Source: Phragmites australis (Eukaryota; Streptophyta; Magnoliopsida; Poales; Poaceae). Taken from it: DNA of 64,000 nt. Below are positions 1-9,630 of this stretch, piece after piece. A model generated the notes under the pieces. It was not told the origin of the DNA and made no database searches. It was given only the letters and a program-made list of their open reading frames with translations. The stretch lies in assembly GCF_958298935.1 (NCBI RefSeq), contig NC_084944.1, positions 18,445,679 to 18,509,678 on the forward strand, read 5' to 3'. Made by a program: the position numbers and the translations under genes. Position 1 is the stretch's first letter, and every line of letters begins with the position of its first letter.

Positions 1-250
1 TATGCTTCCATCTCCCTTCTGATTGCACTAGACATCTTCTCACAAAATTTTGCATCTGCATGGCCACCCGCCAGATGTTGCTTCAACTTTTTTATCCCTC
101 CACGAACCTTGACATAGAGGGTGCATGTCACCTCATCCGTGTTTGTTAGGTCCGCCCAATACCCATACTGTCAGCCTGGATCCTTGGACTTTGCCTTCCT
201 GGCTGGATCAGTCTTGGGATCATACTCAGCGATGACGGAATCGCCATTGC
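1..250 (-). pseudogene. BED zinc-finger exon of a hAT-derived (DUF659-type) gene, decayed, cut by window edge
   Basis: Read on the minus strand from about 250 down to 1, one frame gives a segment with YGYWADL, EVTC, GGIKKLKQHL and CEKM. This matches the N-terminal BED-type zinc finger of plant hAT transposase-derived proteins that also carry DUF659 and a hAT dimerisation domain. The rest of the gene would lie left of the window. Two lesions are visible: an in-frame TGA (plus-strand 171-173) where the family usually has Trp before the YGxW motif, and Tyr at the second Cys of the CxxC pair. The exon is therefore probably not functional. It belongs to the same class as the two copies at 2.6-11.8 kb, all on the minus strand, which suggests a local cluster. 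The domain call is from motif recognition only. Confidence 0.6.
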
Positions 251-880
251 AATGTTGGCTCCTACTGTGTTGCATACAAAAAATAGAAGGATTCAATCAG
301 CTCATTGGCTTCAATTTCAAAAATGCTACTGTTGTGCTAAAAAATAGCTTCAATTATCTCAAACATAGATGCTGCTGCTGTGCTCAATTGTAGAGTATGC
401 ATAGAAGTGGAGAATAGAATACAATCCCAATGTGTAACTGAACTGTATAACTGTCCTATTCAGTAGCAAGACTTCAATCAGCTCAAACAGAGATAACTGA
501 GTCAGTTAAGCAAGTAAGCAACCATATAGTATTCAATAGCTTCTACTAACAAGATGCCCCTACATAATGATTACTTGGTTCATTTCAGCAATACATTGCA
601 GCAAATAAGAAAACAGAGCTAACAAGACAGCAATTAGAGAGCATTGCAGCAATACATTGCAAAAAAAAATAGATCATACACAAATTGAATTCTCTCTGCT
701 CAATCACATATAGGAGTCAGTACTCAGTAGCTTCTACTAGCAATAGCCAATAGGAATTCTCCAAAACAATTGCAAGAACCAATCTGAATCTATTCTACTC
801 ATTGCTCAATTGCAAAACAGAGCTAAACAATCAACAGTTCAACACAAACACAGCAGAAACGGAGAAGAGCAGATAGTTCC
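251..880. other. AT-rich stretch, no gene recognised
   Basis: I see no supported gene. It would be intron or 5' flank of the minus-strand BED-finger gene if that gene's leader is the GC-rich block just to the right. Short repeated phrases (ATACATTGCAGC, AATTGC) occur but do not form a clear element. Confidence 0.4.
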
Positions 881-1245
881 ATCTTCTACTTACCACTGAG
901 AAGAGCAGAAATGGAGCCAAGCCGCACTTCCGCTGCAGAGCCTTAGCCACCACCTCCTTTTGGTGTCGCATGCCGCCGCCGCTTCCTTTTGCTGTTGCAC
1001 TGAAGGACCGCCTGCCAGCCCGCTCGCCCGTCGAGGAGCGCCCGCCCACCGAGAACTTCCTCCACCGATGACTTCTGCCACCGAGGAGCTCGGCCACCCG
1101 CCGAGGAGCTCGCTCGCCCACCGAGGAGTTACACCGCTGAGGTTCCCTCCCTCCCTCTGTCTCTAATTCGATTTCCCTATCCCCGCCACCTATTTCCCCC
1201 TCCCTCTCTTTTCCTCGTGCGGCGCTCTGCTTTTCCTGCACTGAG
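881..1245 (-). other. GC-rich block, possible 5' leader exon of the BED/hAT-type gene
   Basis: This block is rich in C and G, CpG-dense and purine-rich on the minus strand. It contains repeats of CCACCGAGGAG/CCGCCGAGGAGC type (about 1036-1130). The hAT-like copies to the right are also preceded on the minus strand by GC-rich leader-like blocks (8.5-8.7 kb and 14.1-14.4 kb), so a noncoding first exon is possible. The open frames here are low-complexity and resemble no family. Confidence 0.25.
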
Positions 1246-1465
1246 CTCTTGTCGTGCGGGACTCTTCTAGCGCGCCTGCCTACTCGTCGACCGAATGGCG
1301 TCTGCCTCAGGCCTCTGGGCGTCGTAGTGACACCATACCGCGCCTAGGCGATGCCTCAGACACCAAGGCGGACGCTATACACTCAGCTAGCAAGGCGAGG
1401 CCGACGCCCACCGCTCCATCCCACTCGGACGCCTGGGCTAGGCGACGCCTTAAAAAGCATGACTG
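1246..1465. other. GC-rich spacer with CGCCTAGGCG-type palindromes
   Basis: Short palindromic phrases such as CGCCTAGGCGATGCCT and GCCTGGGCTAGGCGACGCCT recur. This resembles termini of non-autonomous DNA transposons but no paired inverted repeats or TSD could be fixed. It abuts the truncated end of the gag fragment at about 1466. Confidence 0.2.
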
Positions 1466-2175
1466 ATGCAATGTTTGCTGAAACTCATCCTGGCCAAACC
1501 GTTCATACATCGCCGTTGTAAATTGTTCCCAATCTGACACATGGTGTGTGAATGATGTGGTCTGCAACCACAACACGGCACTACCAGTGAAGTGCATAGT
1601 GGCGAGATTAACCCATAAATCTGGTGAGATGCGAAAGATCCTGAAGTACGATTCGCGTTTGGTTTTCCATGATTTCGAACCGTCACCATCAAATGGAGGA
1701 AAATCCATGCGAGGCAGTGTAGAATGATAACCCCTCTACCAACACGATGGCGAATCATAAGCATAAGCACTAAGCAAGGCATCAGGAGGTGGAGTCATAC
1801 CCTTGACTGGAGGTAGCATTGGGGAAAAAAATTCCCCAAATTCATGGCCCCGATTGAAGTTGTCGACGCCGTGGCCTCTCGACCCAGGATGACCGCCTGC
1901 CTGTGTTGATTGCGGTTCATCCAATCGCTTCAGGTGCAGAGGCATCGAAAGGAGTGGAGGACGATGATCGACGACTACTCCTCGTTTGGCCCCGACCCCT
2001 GCTGCACTTGCGTGTGCAGATCCTTCACCTTGTTCCGCAGATCGTCCACGAGTGCTTCCACCTCAGGCTTCCATCCCGTGAGCGTCTTCACTGCCGATCC
2101 CAAATCTTCCATCATCTTGAGGATGACTGAGTTCGATGCCTTCACGTCCGCAAGCGCCTTTGCCATGTCCGCCAT
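1466..2175 (-). pseudogene. Ty3/gypsy gag fragment (Reina-like), broken
   Basis: Minus-strand reading gives a heptad-rich N-terminal piece (MADMAKALADVKASNS..., 2175 to 1975) and then, in another frame, a capsid-like piece containing FPPFDGDGSKSW, DLWVNLATMHFTG and WEQFTTAMYERFG (about 1708 to 1466). The same arrangement, with very similar motifs (FPTFNGDNPIGW, DMWVSLATLHCTG), occurs in the complete element at 35-41 kb, so the two are probably related lineages. The reading frame is broken between the pieces, and pol is missing because homology stops near 1466. The LTR and primer-binding site lie directly upstream on the same strand. Confidence 0.65.
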
Positions 2176-2265
2176 CTGCTACTCCATCTCTGTCATCTTC
2201 CGCTGCTCCTGCGTGTGATACTGCGGCCGAGCCAAGTACTCCCTGGATCCGCCAGGGTATCAGCC

Positions 2266-2278
2266 GGCTCTGATGCCA
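2266..2278 (-). other. Primer-binding site for initiator Met tRNA
   Basis: The minus strand reads TGGCATCAGAGCC two bases after the LTR end. It differs at one position from the TGGTATCAGAGC site common in plant LTR retrotransposons primed by initiator Met tRNA. It fixes the element's orientation as minus. Confidence 0.6.
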
Positions 2279-2280
2279 GA

Positions 2281-2624
2281 TGTTACAACCCTCTCGATCA
2301 CCACAAGGTCCAACTCGATCTCATAGCAACTCAGTGAGTTCAGATACAATTTCCAGTAGCAGATGGAGTTCTTGAGGGAGAAGAAAGAGCAAGAGAGCGA
2401 GGAGAGGTTCAGAGACGTCTTCGATCTTCACTTCCCCCACGCCACACATGCCACTGCCTAAGTACTTCCCGCCTCCTCAATGGGCCCAGCTCGTAGATGG
2501 ATACAGCACATTGGGCCTTCGGGCCCGAGCTCCTCTCCTCTGGGCATGTGCTTCATTCCCTTCCTTCGCTCTCGCGCTCCCTGGTCTGCCTGCTGATACC
2601 GCCGTCAAGGTAGCTGTTGTGACA
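2281..2624 (-). mobile_element. 5' LTR (344 bp) of the truncated Ty3 element
   Basis: The segment begins TGTTACAAC and ends GTTGTGACA on the plus strand, so it has TG...CA ends in a short imperfect inverted repeat. On the minus strand it is followed by the primer-binding site and gag. No second LTR was found in the window, consistent with truncation of the element near 1466. Confidence 0.6.
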
Positions 2625-4147
2625 CTTAATAACTGATGTCTCCATCACTTCCCTCGCACTCGACCTCTTGGTTCACTTTGAGTATGAAGCACAGGACGGT
2701 GTCCTCTTTTTGTTGGAGCGCCACGCTCATTATTCACCACTTTCCTCGCACTCTTCTTCGGATGACACACTCTTCATTGTCCAACAATTTCTTAACCTTC
2801 TCTGAAAGTCCTACATCATCACCGTTGTTCGCTCGTGCCATAAGTAAAACATGATTTTCAACTTGTTGGGCATCGCAGCGAAACATGCCCACCAGCCATT
2901 CAAATGGTTCATCTTGACCAAGAAGGTAAGCAAGTACAGGATCTTTGTCTCTCATTTGAGCTTTCGCTTGTATCCTTCTGTTGGCCGTCACAAACATTGA
3001 ATCCTCAAATTGCTTACGTTTAACCCAAGATGGCTTCTTTTCATGGAGCTGAAAAGGGATCATATTTCTGTTTGAATCCAACTTTGCTCATAGGCCAGTG
3101 AGCCACAAGTAAATCTCATTATCCAAAGTGCTATTGTCCTCGACTCCTTTGCTGCACCGCCATGTAATTCCCACCAAGAAACTAGAGATAGGAGATCAAG
3201 CTTGAATATCAGACTAAAGAAGACACAACGTTCCAAATTGTGACAAAATAATACAAAAACATTTACAAGCTTATTCCACAAACAAAATTACCTAGATCAA
3301 GATCCATTTGAGTACGGATCGCATGAGCCATTCCGAAACTCTGTGAAGCAGTGCTGTAAAGCTTCAGTTGATGCACAATTTTCTCTTGGGTAGACTGATC
3401 TTGGTACATTTTACGCGACACTCAACAATTGCATCTCTGAATATTTCTGTGATTTCAATTCATTTTTGTTTTGGTAGTAGAAGGGATTTAGATACTAACC
3501 AGCTAAGTGCAATGAATTCTTGAGGTCCTCATCTAATCAAAAATCTATATGGTCCCATATTGGCAAACAGTGCTCTTCCTTGTTTATAAAGCGCAAGGAA
3601 ATTTCCCTTTTACCATTTGCAAGTTCACCATATATGTATCCCATAGATGGTCTGCCACTGCCCATCTTACTCAGAACCTCCACTAGTGGCTCAAAACTGT
3701 TTATAGTATATCACATCATATGCCAATACTCGCTGCTCACTACTAGATTATAGAATTTCTAGCCAACTGCTTCCTTCGACCACTTGCTGTCCTCCTCCCA
3801 TTCTTTAGAAATAAACATAGTCTTCAGCTCAATCCTCTTCTCATAAAGGCTCTTCTATTTTAAGCAGCAAGTGGAGTAATAAGTGATCCCAACACGAACT
3901 AAATCATGTTGGTTGGTGAACTTGTGCATCATGTCCAACAAACGCGTTCGGCCACAAAAAAAAAAAGCATTGAGTAACCTTGCCTTAGTAATTGTATTCT
4001 TGACCAAGGAATATGTCCTATGTCTCCGAGCATCAAGTCAATACAGTTTGCCGCGCACTTGGTCCAAAATATGTTGGCTCTCTTCGCAATAAGCATTTTC
4101 AACGACGTCATTCCTGGATTGATGTTTGTGTCTTTGTGATGACATGC

Positions 4148-5429
4148 TGTTGACGCGAAAAGATGTCACGTTAAACACTGAGTATTTTGTGTGTAATATC
4201 CGACGAGCAGCATCCAGGATACTCCGGTCGTGGTACTGCATTATCGGACCTTCGTCGTTACCCACGCTCATGAGGGATCCCGTCGGAGCACGGATAGCCG
4301 GCGGCTTGTCCTTGGTCGTTAGGATCTAGAACAGGTAGCAATATAGATTGAAAAAGAGAATGGGACTACAGAAACTAGGCAAAAGACAAAAGATAAAGTA
4401 GATTGATTTGATCAATTGGTTGATGTTTCAATCGGTCACGACCCTCTCATATTTAAAGAGCGACAGGTCTTAGCCGTACAAAACTAAGACTCCTAATTTA
4501 AACCGAACAAGATTTACAGATATGATTCGACTATAACACATGAATCCAAACTTTCTATAACTAACCTATCTTTCCTATTCAACCACGTAAATTCCCATAT
4601 ATCTACCCGAGTATCCTTTATTGCAGTTCGGCCTTCTTCGATTCGACTACCTTTTCGATCCGAACATCTGCCCATATCGTCTAGTCGTGGTCGTGGTTAC
4701 TGTTCACTGGTCGGGTACTGTTCGTCTGGTCGGAGTACTATTCACTGGCCGGAGGCACTTGTCGGTGAATCAGGAACCAGGGGTCCCCGAATCCCGTGGC
4801 CAGGTCATCTCCGCGAGGTGCGAAAAGACTAAGTCCCTAGAGAGGGCGCTCGGGGCCACGAGCAGTGGTCCCCGAGTGCCCAAGTTCCCCGATGATCTGC
4901 GAAGACCAAGTGTCGGGAAGGGAGCGCTCGGGGTCATGAACAGTGGCCCCCGAGCACCCAAGTCCCCCGACGACCAGAAAAACCGAGTACCGGGAAGGTA
5001 GTTCCGGGAGAGAGTGCTCGGGGCTGCGAACAGCGGTCCCCGAGCACTCAGTTCCCCGAGGATCCGAACAGGCAATTCCGGGAGAGAGTGTTCGGGGCCG
5101 TGAATAGTGGCCCCTGAGCACTCGGTTCCCCGAGGACCAAGAGGAGGTGTTTCCGAGAGAGAGTGCTCGGGGATGTGAACAATGACCCCCGAGCACTCGG
5201 TACCCCGACGGCCCAATAAGTCCTTCGTCGGTGGTCCCCACATGGATCTAGCGTTGAGGTGTCAGCCAGTGAAAGATCCAATGCCGCATTTAAGAGGGCG
5301 CGTGGCCTGTCACCTCCAACTGCTCCTGTCACGTTCGGTGCCAGTCCCTGCCACATCCTGACAGAAGGGCGTGGGAACATTTAATGCACAGAAAAATTCT
5401 TCATAATATACCAATATTGGTCATCAACA
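4148..5429 (-). mobile_element. Solo LTR (1282 bp) with 5-bp TSD CATGC, inside hAT copy A
   Basis: The insert begins TGTTGACGCG and ends GGTCATCAACA, so it has TGTTGA/TCAACA terminal inverted repeats. It is flanked by CATGC at 4143-4147 and 5430-5434. Copy B of the host gene (around 11240) is uninterrupted at the equivalent point, which confirms the borders. Read on the minus strand it has a TATA-like CTTTAAATA about two thirds along, so the parent element ran minus. No internal retroelement sequence remains, consistent with LTR-LTR recombination. Confidence 0.85.
4811..5220. repeat. Five degenerate tandem units (70-110 bp), each with a hairpin, within the solo LTR
   Basis: Five units follow one another (about 4811, 4920, 4998, 5076, 5151). 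Each holds an inverted repeat of the form GTGCTCGGGG...CCCCGAGCAC around a loop containing GAACAGTGG or a variant. The best is perfect over 12 bp: GAGTGCTCGGGG at 5012-5023 with CCCCGAGCACTC at 5038-5049. Confidence 0.8.
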
Positions 5430-6028
5430 CATGCACCATACTTTTCTCTCCAACTTTTTCAATACAAGGGTCAATTAGTTGAAAAACCCTTCATCAATGT
5501 TGTTATCTGCTGGTAGATGGATAGAACAAGAAAAGACACGCCCTGCGAACAATGGACCGCCAAGTTCAACATGCGTCTTGTATTATCATCAATCCATATA
5601 TGAACAAGAATAGAGCATCCCTCAGATGCCCAAGTTTTCTTCAGTGCTTCAACTGAATCATTAATAGCTAAAACTAGACTCTGCAATAATGGCCCATCAA
5701 GCTGATCCAGAGAGGGTCCCCGTAAACCAGGGCTGCATTGTATAATTGCTTCTAACATTAAGTCGAAACTCTCTAGACAGACAGTATTAAAAGGAATCCC
5801 GGTTTCATTGAATTATGCAGCTATTCATTCAAGAACCCTTTTCTTCCTCTTTTCCATCCATTTTGCATTAGTTTGTGCATCTTCTCTTTTCTTCACATTT
5901 TGTTCTGTAGTTGGCACAGAGGGAATATCAATCGGTCCTTCACTGTCCTGATTCTCGGATTTGAAATCATTTTCTTTAGATTCTTTTGATGCGTTCCCAA
6001 AGGTGTCATGGTAGTCGTAGTCCATATC

Positions 6029-6745
6029 TGCAATATGCGCTATTTGTCAATCACAAGTTATCATTACCAAAGGTCATCAAGAGTGGTTGCATCTCAAGCT
6101 TTTCAATCAGCACTTTTACCTCCCTAAAGATTTATATTTCCACACTGCCGACTGTACAATGTTTGACTTTTTTTGGGGGGTGGAGGAGAAAACCAATCAC
6201 TTTCTCAACACAACTTTCGTTATCCTCATTTGGCAGGCAAGCTAGATCTGAGTCTTCAGCATTGGTTGCTAAAAATAAATTGAGAAAATAGAGTTCATCA
6301 AGGGTCAAGTCTAATGCTAAAGAAAAAGTTGAAACCACGGACCAGTGTCCAGTTTAACCAGTGAAAAAAAATGTAACTATTTCCAGAAAGCGGTGAATGG
6401 GTAGCGTTTAAGAATTAAGATCACTAAATGAAGCAGATAGTGTGGTTTTGAAATTTATTTATTTATTTGGAAATATATTTTCTGGAAGTTGAAAGTAAAA
6501 TAAAAATGAAAAGGGTACAGCACAAAAAACTAGATAATAATCAGGTATTAACATCAATTATATATGCAGATTTCAAATTTCTATGCAAATAATCCTCACG
6601 GGCCATAGTAGTGCAGGCAGCCAACCATTTTTCGTTTTATTCTAAGCAGGAAGCAGTCATAGTGTGAGCTAACACGATTGACAACTAACAATAACATCAT
6701 CTGAAGATGAGGACAGGTGTAAGCTCCATTATCTTCTAATCAACC
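6029..6745. other. Intron or 5' region of hAT copy A, matched by copy B
   Basis: This stretch aligns by eye with 11850-12099 and 12851-13720 upstream of copy B, for example TGTCAATCAC, AACATCATCTGAAGA and GGTCAAGTCTAA phrases. It is not convincingly coding. A 68-aa minus-strand frame at 6132-6338 could be an exon but is not conserved as a frame in copy B. Confidence 0.4.
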
Positions 6746-7659
6746 TGTCGGAGTATTAAGTAAGAGGGTGTTCTGATGTCTGGTTCCTGCGAGGGAGTGG
6801 GGAGCTAGTGGTGGATATTCTCTGAAGCTAGGCCCATCGCGTGACCAGAGCGAGACTTGCGTGACTAGCCTCCCTACGATACTTCGTAATCCCGCGACCA
6901 GTCCTCGCTGGTCGCAGGGCCGATCTTTACATAACCCGTCTAATCACATTTATTGCTATCTACTCGAGTGTTTTCCTTCCCTAGACATCTCCTCCAAGCA
7001 TACAAAGTCTTGGCCAGCGCAGACGGACAGTGCCCTATCCTGTAACATTAAATGTTACGGGATGGGGCTTTGCATGGCAATTTGGCGCCGCACGGCATAT
7101 GGGACAGATCTGCAGAACGATCAGTCAAGTGGACGTCTCTATGCGAGAGCGGGAGCATGCAGAGCGCCGAGGCGAGACGGTTTGGCAGTCAAGCTTTCGG
7201 CGCACGACGATGGGACAGGCAGGACGACAGGTGAAGGATAAGTACTAGGGCATTCCATGGATGGAACGGACATGCAGGGTAGACAGAACAAGTGGGGCAC
7301 GCCGAGTCCACAGTGGTGATTTCCAAAGATAGAATATCCGAATAGGCTTGGGTCTTTTGGTTGGGCCTAACTGTAAGTTCTCCTTCTCCCTGAGTTTATA
7401 AAGGAAGGAGGACCCCATTTGTAAAAGGAGAAAAAACAAGTCCAGCTTCCCGGTAGATGATCCTCTGTAACCAATTTACAAATATTCATAGCAAACACAC
7501 AAAACGTAAGGCTATTGTTCTTCGGAAGGTCTAAACCTGGATAATCCCTTAATGTCCCAGAGTTCATTGCACACTTTCCTACACACACCTCCGGGTTGTA
7601 GTACACGCGTCCGCCGTCCGAAACATTCCGAAATCATTGTCTGGAATTAACCTCCGACA
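6746..7659 (+). mobile_element. Solo LTR (914 bp) with 5-bp TSD CAACC
   Basis: The insert begins TGTCGGAGTATT and ends AACCTCCGACA, with perfect 8-bp terminal inverted repeats TGTCGGAG/CTCCGACA. CAACC flanks it at 6741-6745 and 7660-7664. A TATA box (TATAAA, 7397-7402) followed by a polyadenylation-like region supports plus orientation. No primer-binding site or coding sequence accompanies it, so it is a solo LTR. Confidence 0.85.
7397..7402 (+). promoter_or_regulatory. TATA box of the solo LTR
   Basis: GAGTTTATAAAGG lies about 650 bp into the LTR, the usual zone for the U3/R boundary. It is probably the old retrotransposon promoter. Confidence 0.5.
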
Positions 7660-7664
7660 CAACC

Positions 7665-8739
7665 TAACACAAAAATACATGGCCCATAACAATACCATTC
7701 ATCTTGCTATCCACAAAACCAATATTTCTTTTTTGGGGGTGCAGGGGGCAACGTACATAATTCAATCATAAAGGATCTCACTCACCGCAGCATTTATTTT
7801 AGTAAATGCACTTCAAAATTCATCCAACGGAACAAATAACGAGCACACCCAATCCTGTGATCCACACCCGCATTCTAGTTTGCACATGGTTTTTGCAACC
7901 GGTCCATCAAAAGAGCGCAAAAAAAAGAAAGATTTGGAAAAAGAAAAGGACAACATAGATATCTATAAAAGCAAGATTAACAGATTGCATGAACTGATTA
8001 ACACCAAGGAAGGATTTTGACGGGTGACAAGGCATGTTAAATTAATATTTGCACCAATTGGCTGTTACTATATATTCAGAAGAGAAGGTTCGTGCTACCT
8101 AAAACCATTGAAAATACAGGCGCAGCTGACAACACACAACAACTCGTGACTCGGAAGCTGCAGAATGCTATCAGAAGAGAGGGTTTACCAGCAATGTCTT
8201 TCCACCTACACCATTTCCCCTTGACACAAAAGAACATGACCAACAAACAACACCGCTAATCGAGGAAAAAAGGCATTTAAAAAAAGGGAGCTCTCAATTT
8301 CTTCATATCTTTACACTCACAAGCCTACTTTTCCCCAATTTCACACACATATTTCATTATTCATCAAGGGTGGTCTCACTCAAACCCTCGAGTACATACA
8401 TCCCAGAATCCCTAAAATGCAGGCCCTTATCTGAACCAGACCGTAACTAAACCAAGCTCGGGCCATGTAAGAGGAAAAAAAATGAAATCTTTTGCGAGCA
8501 ATCCGTCTAAGGACCGGCGATCCCATTACATTCCAGCTCTTCCGCAGCAAGTGCAAGAGTAACCAAACCGTGCACGAGAGGGGCGGAGACTGGCCGGCCG
8601 GCCAAATGGCTAAGGAAGAAAGCGTTGGGAGGAGCGGGGTGACGGACCTCCGGGCCGTGAAATGCGGGAGCGGCGGCTCCGGCCATGGAAAGTCGGAGGG
8701 CTCCTTGGTTTCCCGCTGCCGCCGCTCGTGAGCCAAAGT
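7665..8739 (-). other. 5' flank of hAT copy A with GC-rich leader-like block
   Basis: No protein-coding gene is supported. From about 8330 to 8735 it matches, in patches, the 5' region of copy B at 13.95-14.39 kb (GTCTCACTCAAACCCTCG, GCAATCCGT, CTCTTCCGCAGCAAG, TTGGTTTCCCGC). This is probably the noncoding first exon and promoter area of the duplicated gene. Confidence 0.4.
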
Positions 8740-9190
8740 GAACTAAGCTAAAATTTGGTCTCGTACGTGAAAAATTTTGGCATGTCAAAGTTCGTGAGTA
8801 TGATATGTAGAACTCACATGTTATTATTATTTTTGTCTGATGGAACATATTTATTTTGTAGATTTAATGGTAAGAATATAACTGTACAAACGGATCGTAA
8901 TTTAAATATACTGTTTAATAAATATAACAATTTAAAACTTATTAATCTATAGATTTTGAAATATGTGCCGCCCTGAGCTGCTGCCACGTCCTTCGGCTGG
9001 CCAGCCAAAACACGCGCGAGAGTTTTGCTCACATGCGTCCTCGCCTGCGTGCGCAGTAGAAAGCAGCTAGGCATGCCAAAAAAATTTTAGGCCGGCCAAA
9101 ATTAGGCTTCCAACCAAATGGCGGCCAAATTTAAGGCGTGACTAATTTTTGGCTTGGTCACCTTGGTCACAATCCAAACACGCCCCAGAT
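8740..9190. mobile_element. MITE-like insertion, family uncertain
   Basis: An AT-rich stretch rich in GGCATGCC/TTTTGGCC phrases ends with CAATCCAAACACGCCCC, typical of the termini of small non-autonomous grass DNA elements (GGGGCGTGTTTGG). The stretch is absent at the corresponding point of copy B (about 14.39 kb). The left terminus and TSD were not resolved. Confidence 0.35.
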
Positions 9191-9630
9191 GTAGAAGCAG
9201 GGTTAATCCAGATCTTACGATACAGTATTTCTGTGAACAGTACATTTGCTGCAGTACCTCACGCACAGTTACACTGCTACAGTGCCCCCCGACTGAAAAT
9301 ACTATTCACCATCTCACAAATTACTGTCCCCCGTGAAGTGAAGTATCTGAATCCGGGGCTTTTGGGCTTTTGGCTCATGATTCGATGGATCCAAGTCCAA
9401 CAAAATGTCAATATCCTTATTCTAAAATGATGTAAATTTCCTTCTTGAATAAAGAAACAAAATTCCTCTAAAAAAATAATAAAGAAACAAAAACATACCT
9501 GGCTTGTAAATATTGAGACTAGACACAATCTTTGTGAGGTTTGAAGGTGAATTTGCGTTTCTATGGTTGTTTGATTCAAAATTTGGATCAAAATCTAGAA
9601 GTTAAGATTTGTGTTCAAAGCTTCCGTTTG
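9191..9630. other. No gene seen
   Basis: Non-coding. A phrase near 9353 (GGGCTTTTGGCT...GGATCCAAGTCC) resembles 14417-14455 beyond copy B, so part of this belongs to the A/B duplication. Confidence 0.35.

Larger units (their letters stand above)
2640..6028 (-). pseudogene. hAT-derived DUF659/hAT-dimerisation gene, copy A (pseudogene split by a solo LTR)
   Basis: Minus-strand gene remnant co-linear with copy B (9631-11849). Recognisable pieces in order: a start region (MDYDYHDTF...) after a splice acceptor at about 6029, the DUF659 part (5758-5471), more DUF659 sequence (4111-3300), the hAT dimerisation motif SWWELHGGAA (about 3170) and a C-terminal exon (3055-2734). It is broken by in-frame stops in the first coding exon, by frame changes between 3.3 and 4.1 kb, and by a solo LTR at 4148-5429. 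The last intron, 109 bp in copy B, is reduced here to roughly 25 nt and has lost its donor, so normal splicing is impossible. It is not expected to make protein. Confidence 0.75.

Noticed and set aside
4770..5243. Long open frames (110-157 aa) on both strands in the solo LTR
   Set aside because: They are tandem-repeat translations (repeated LGARGP/PSTLSR-type phrases) and lie wholly within LTR sequence.
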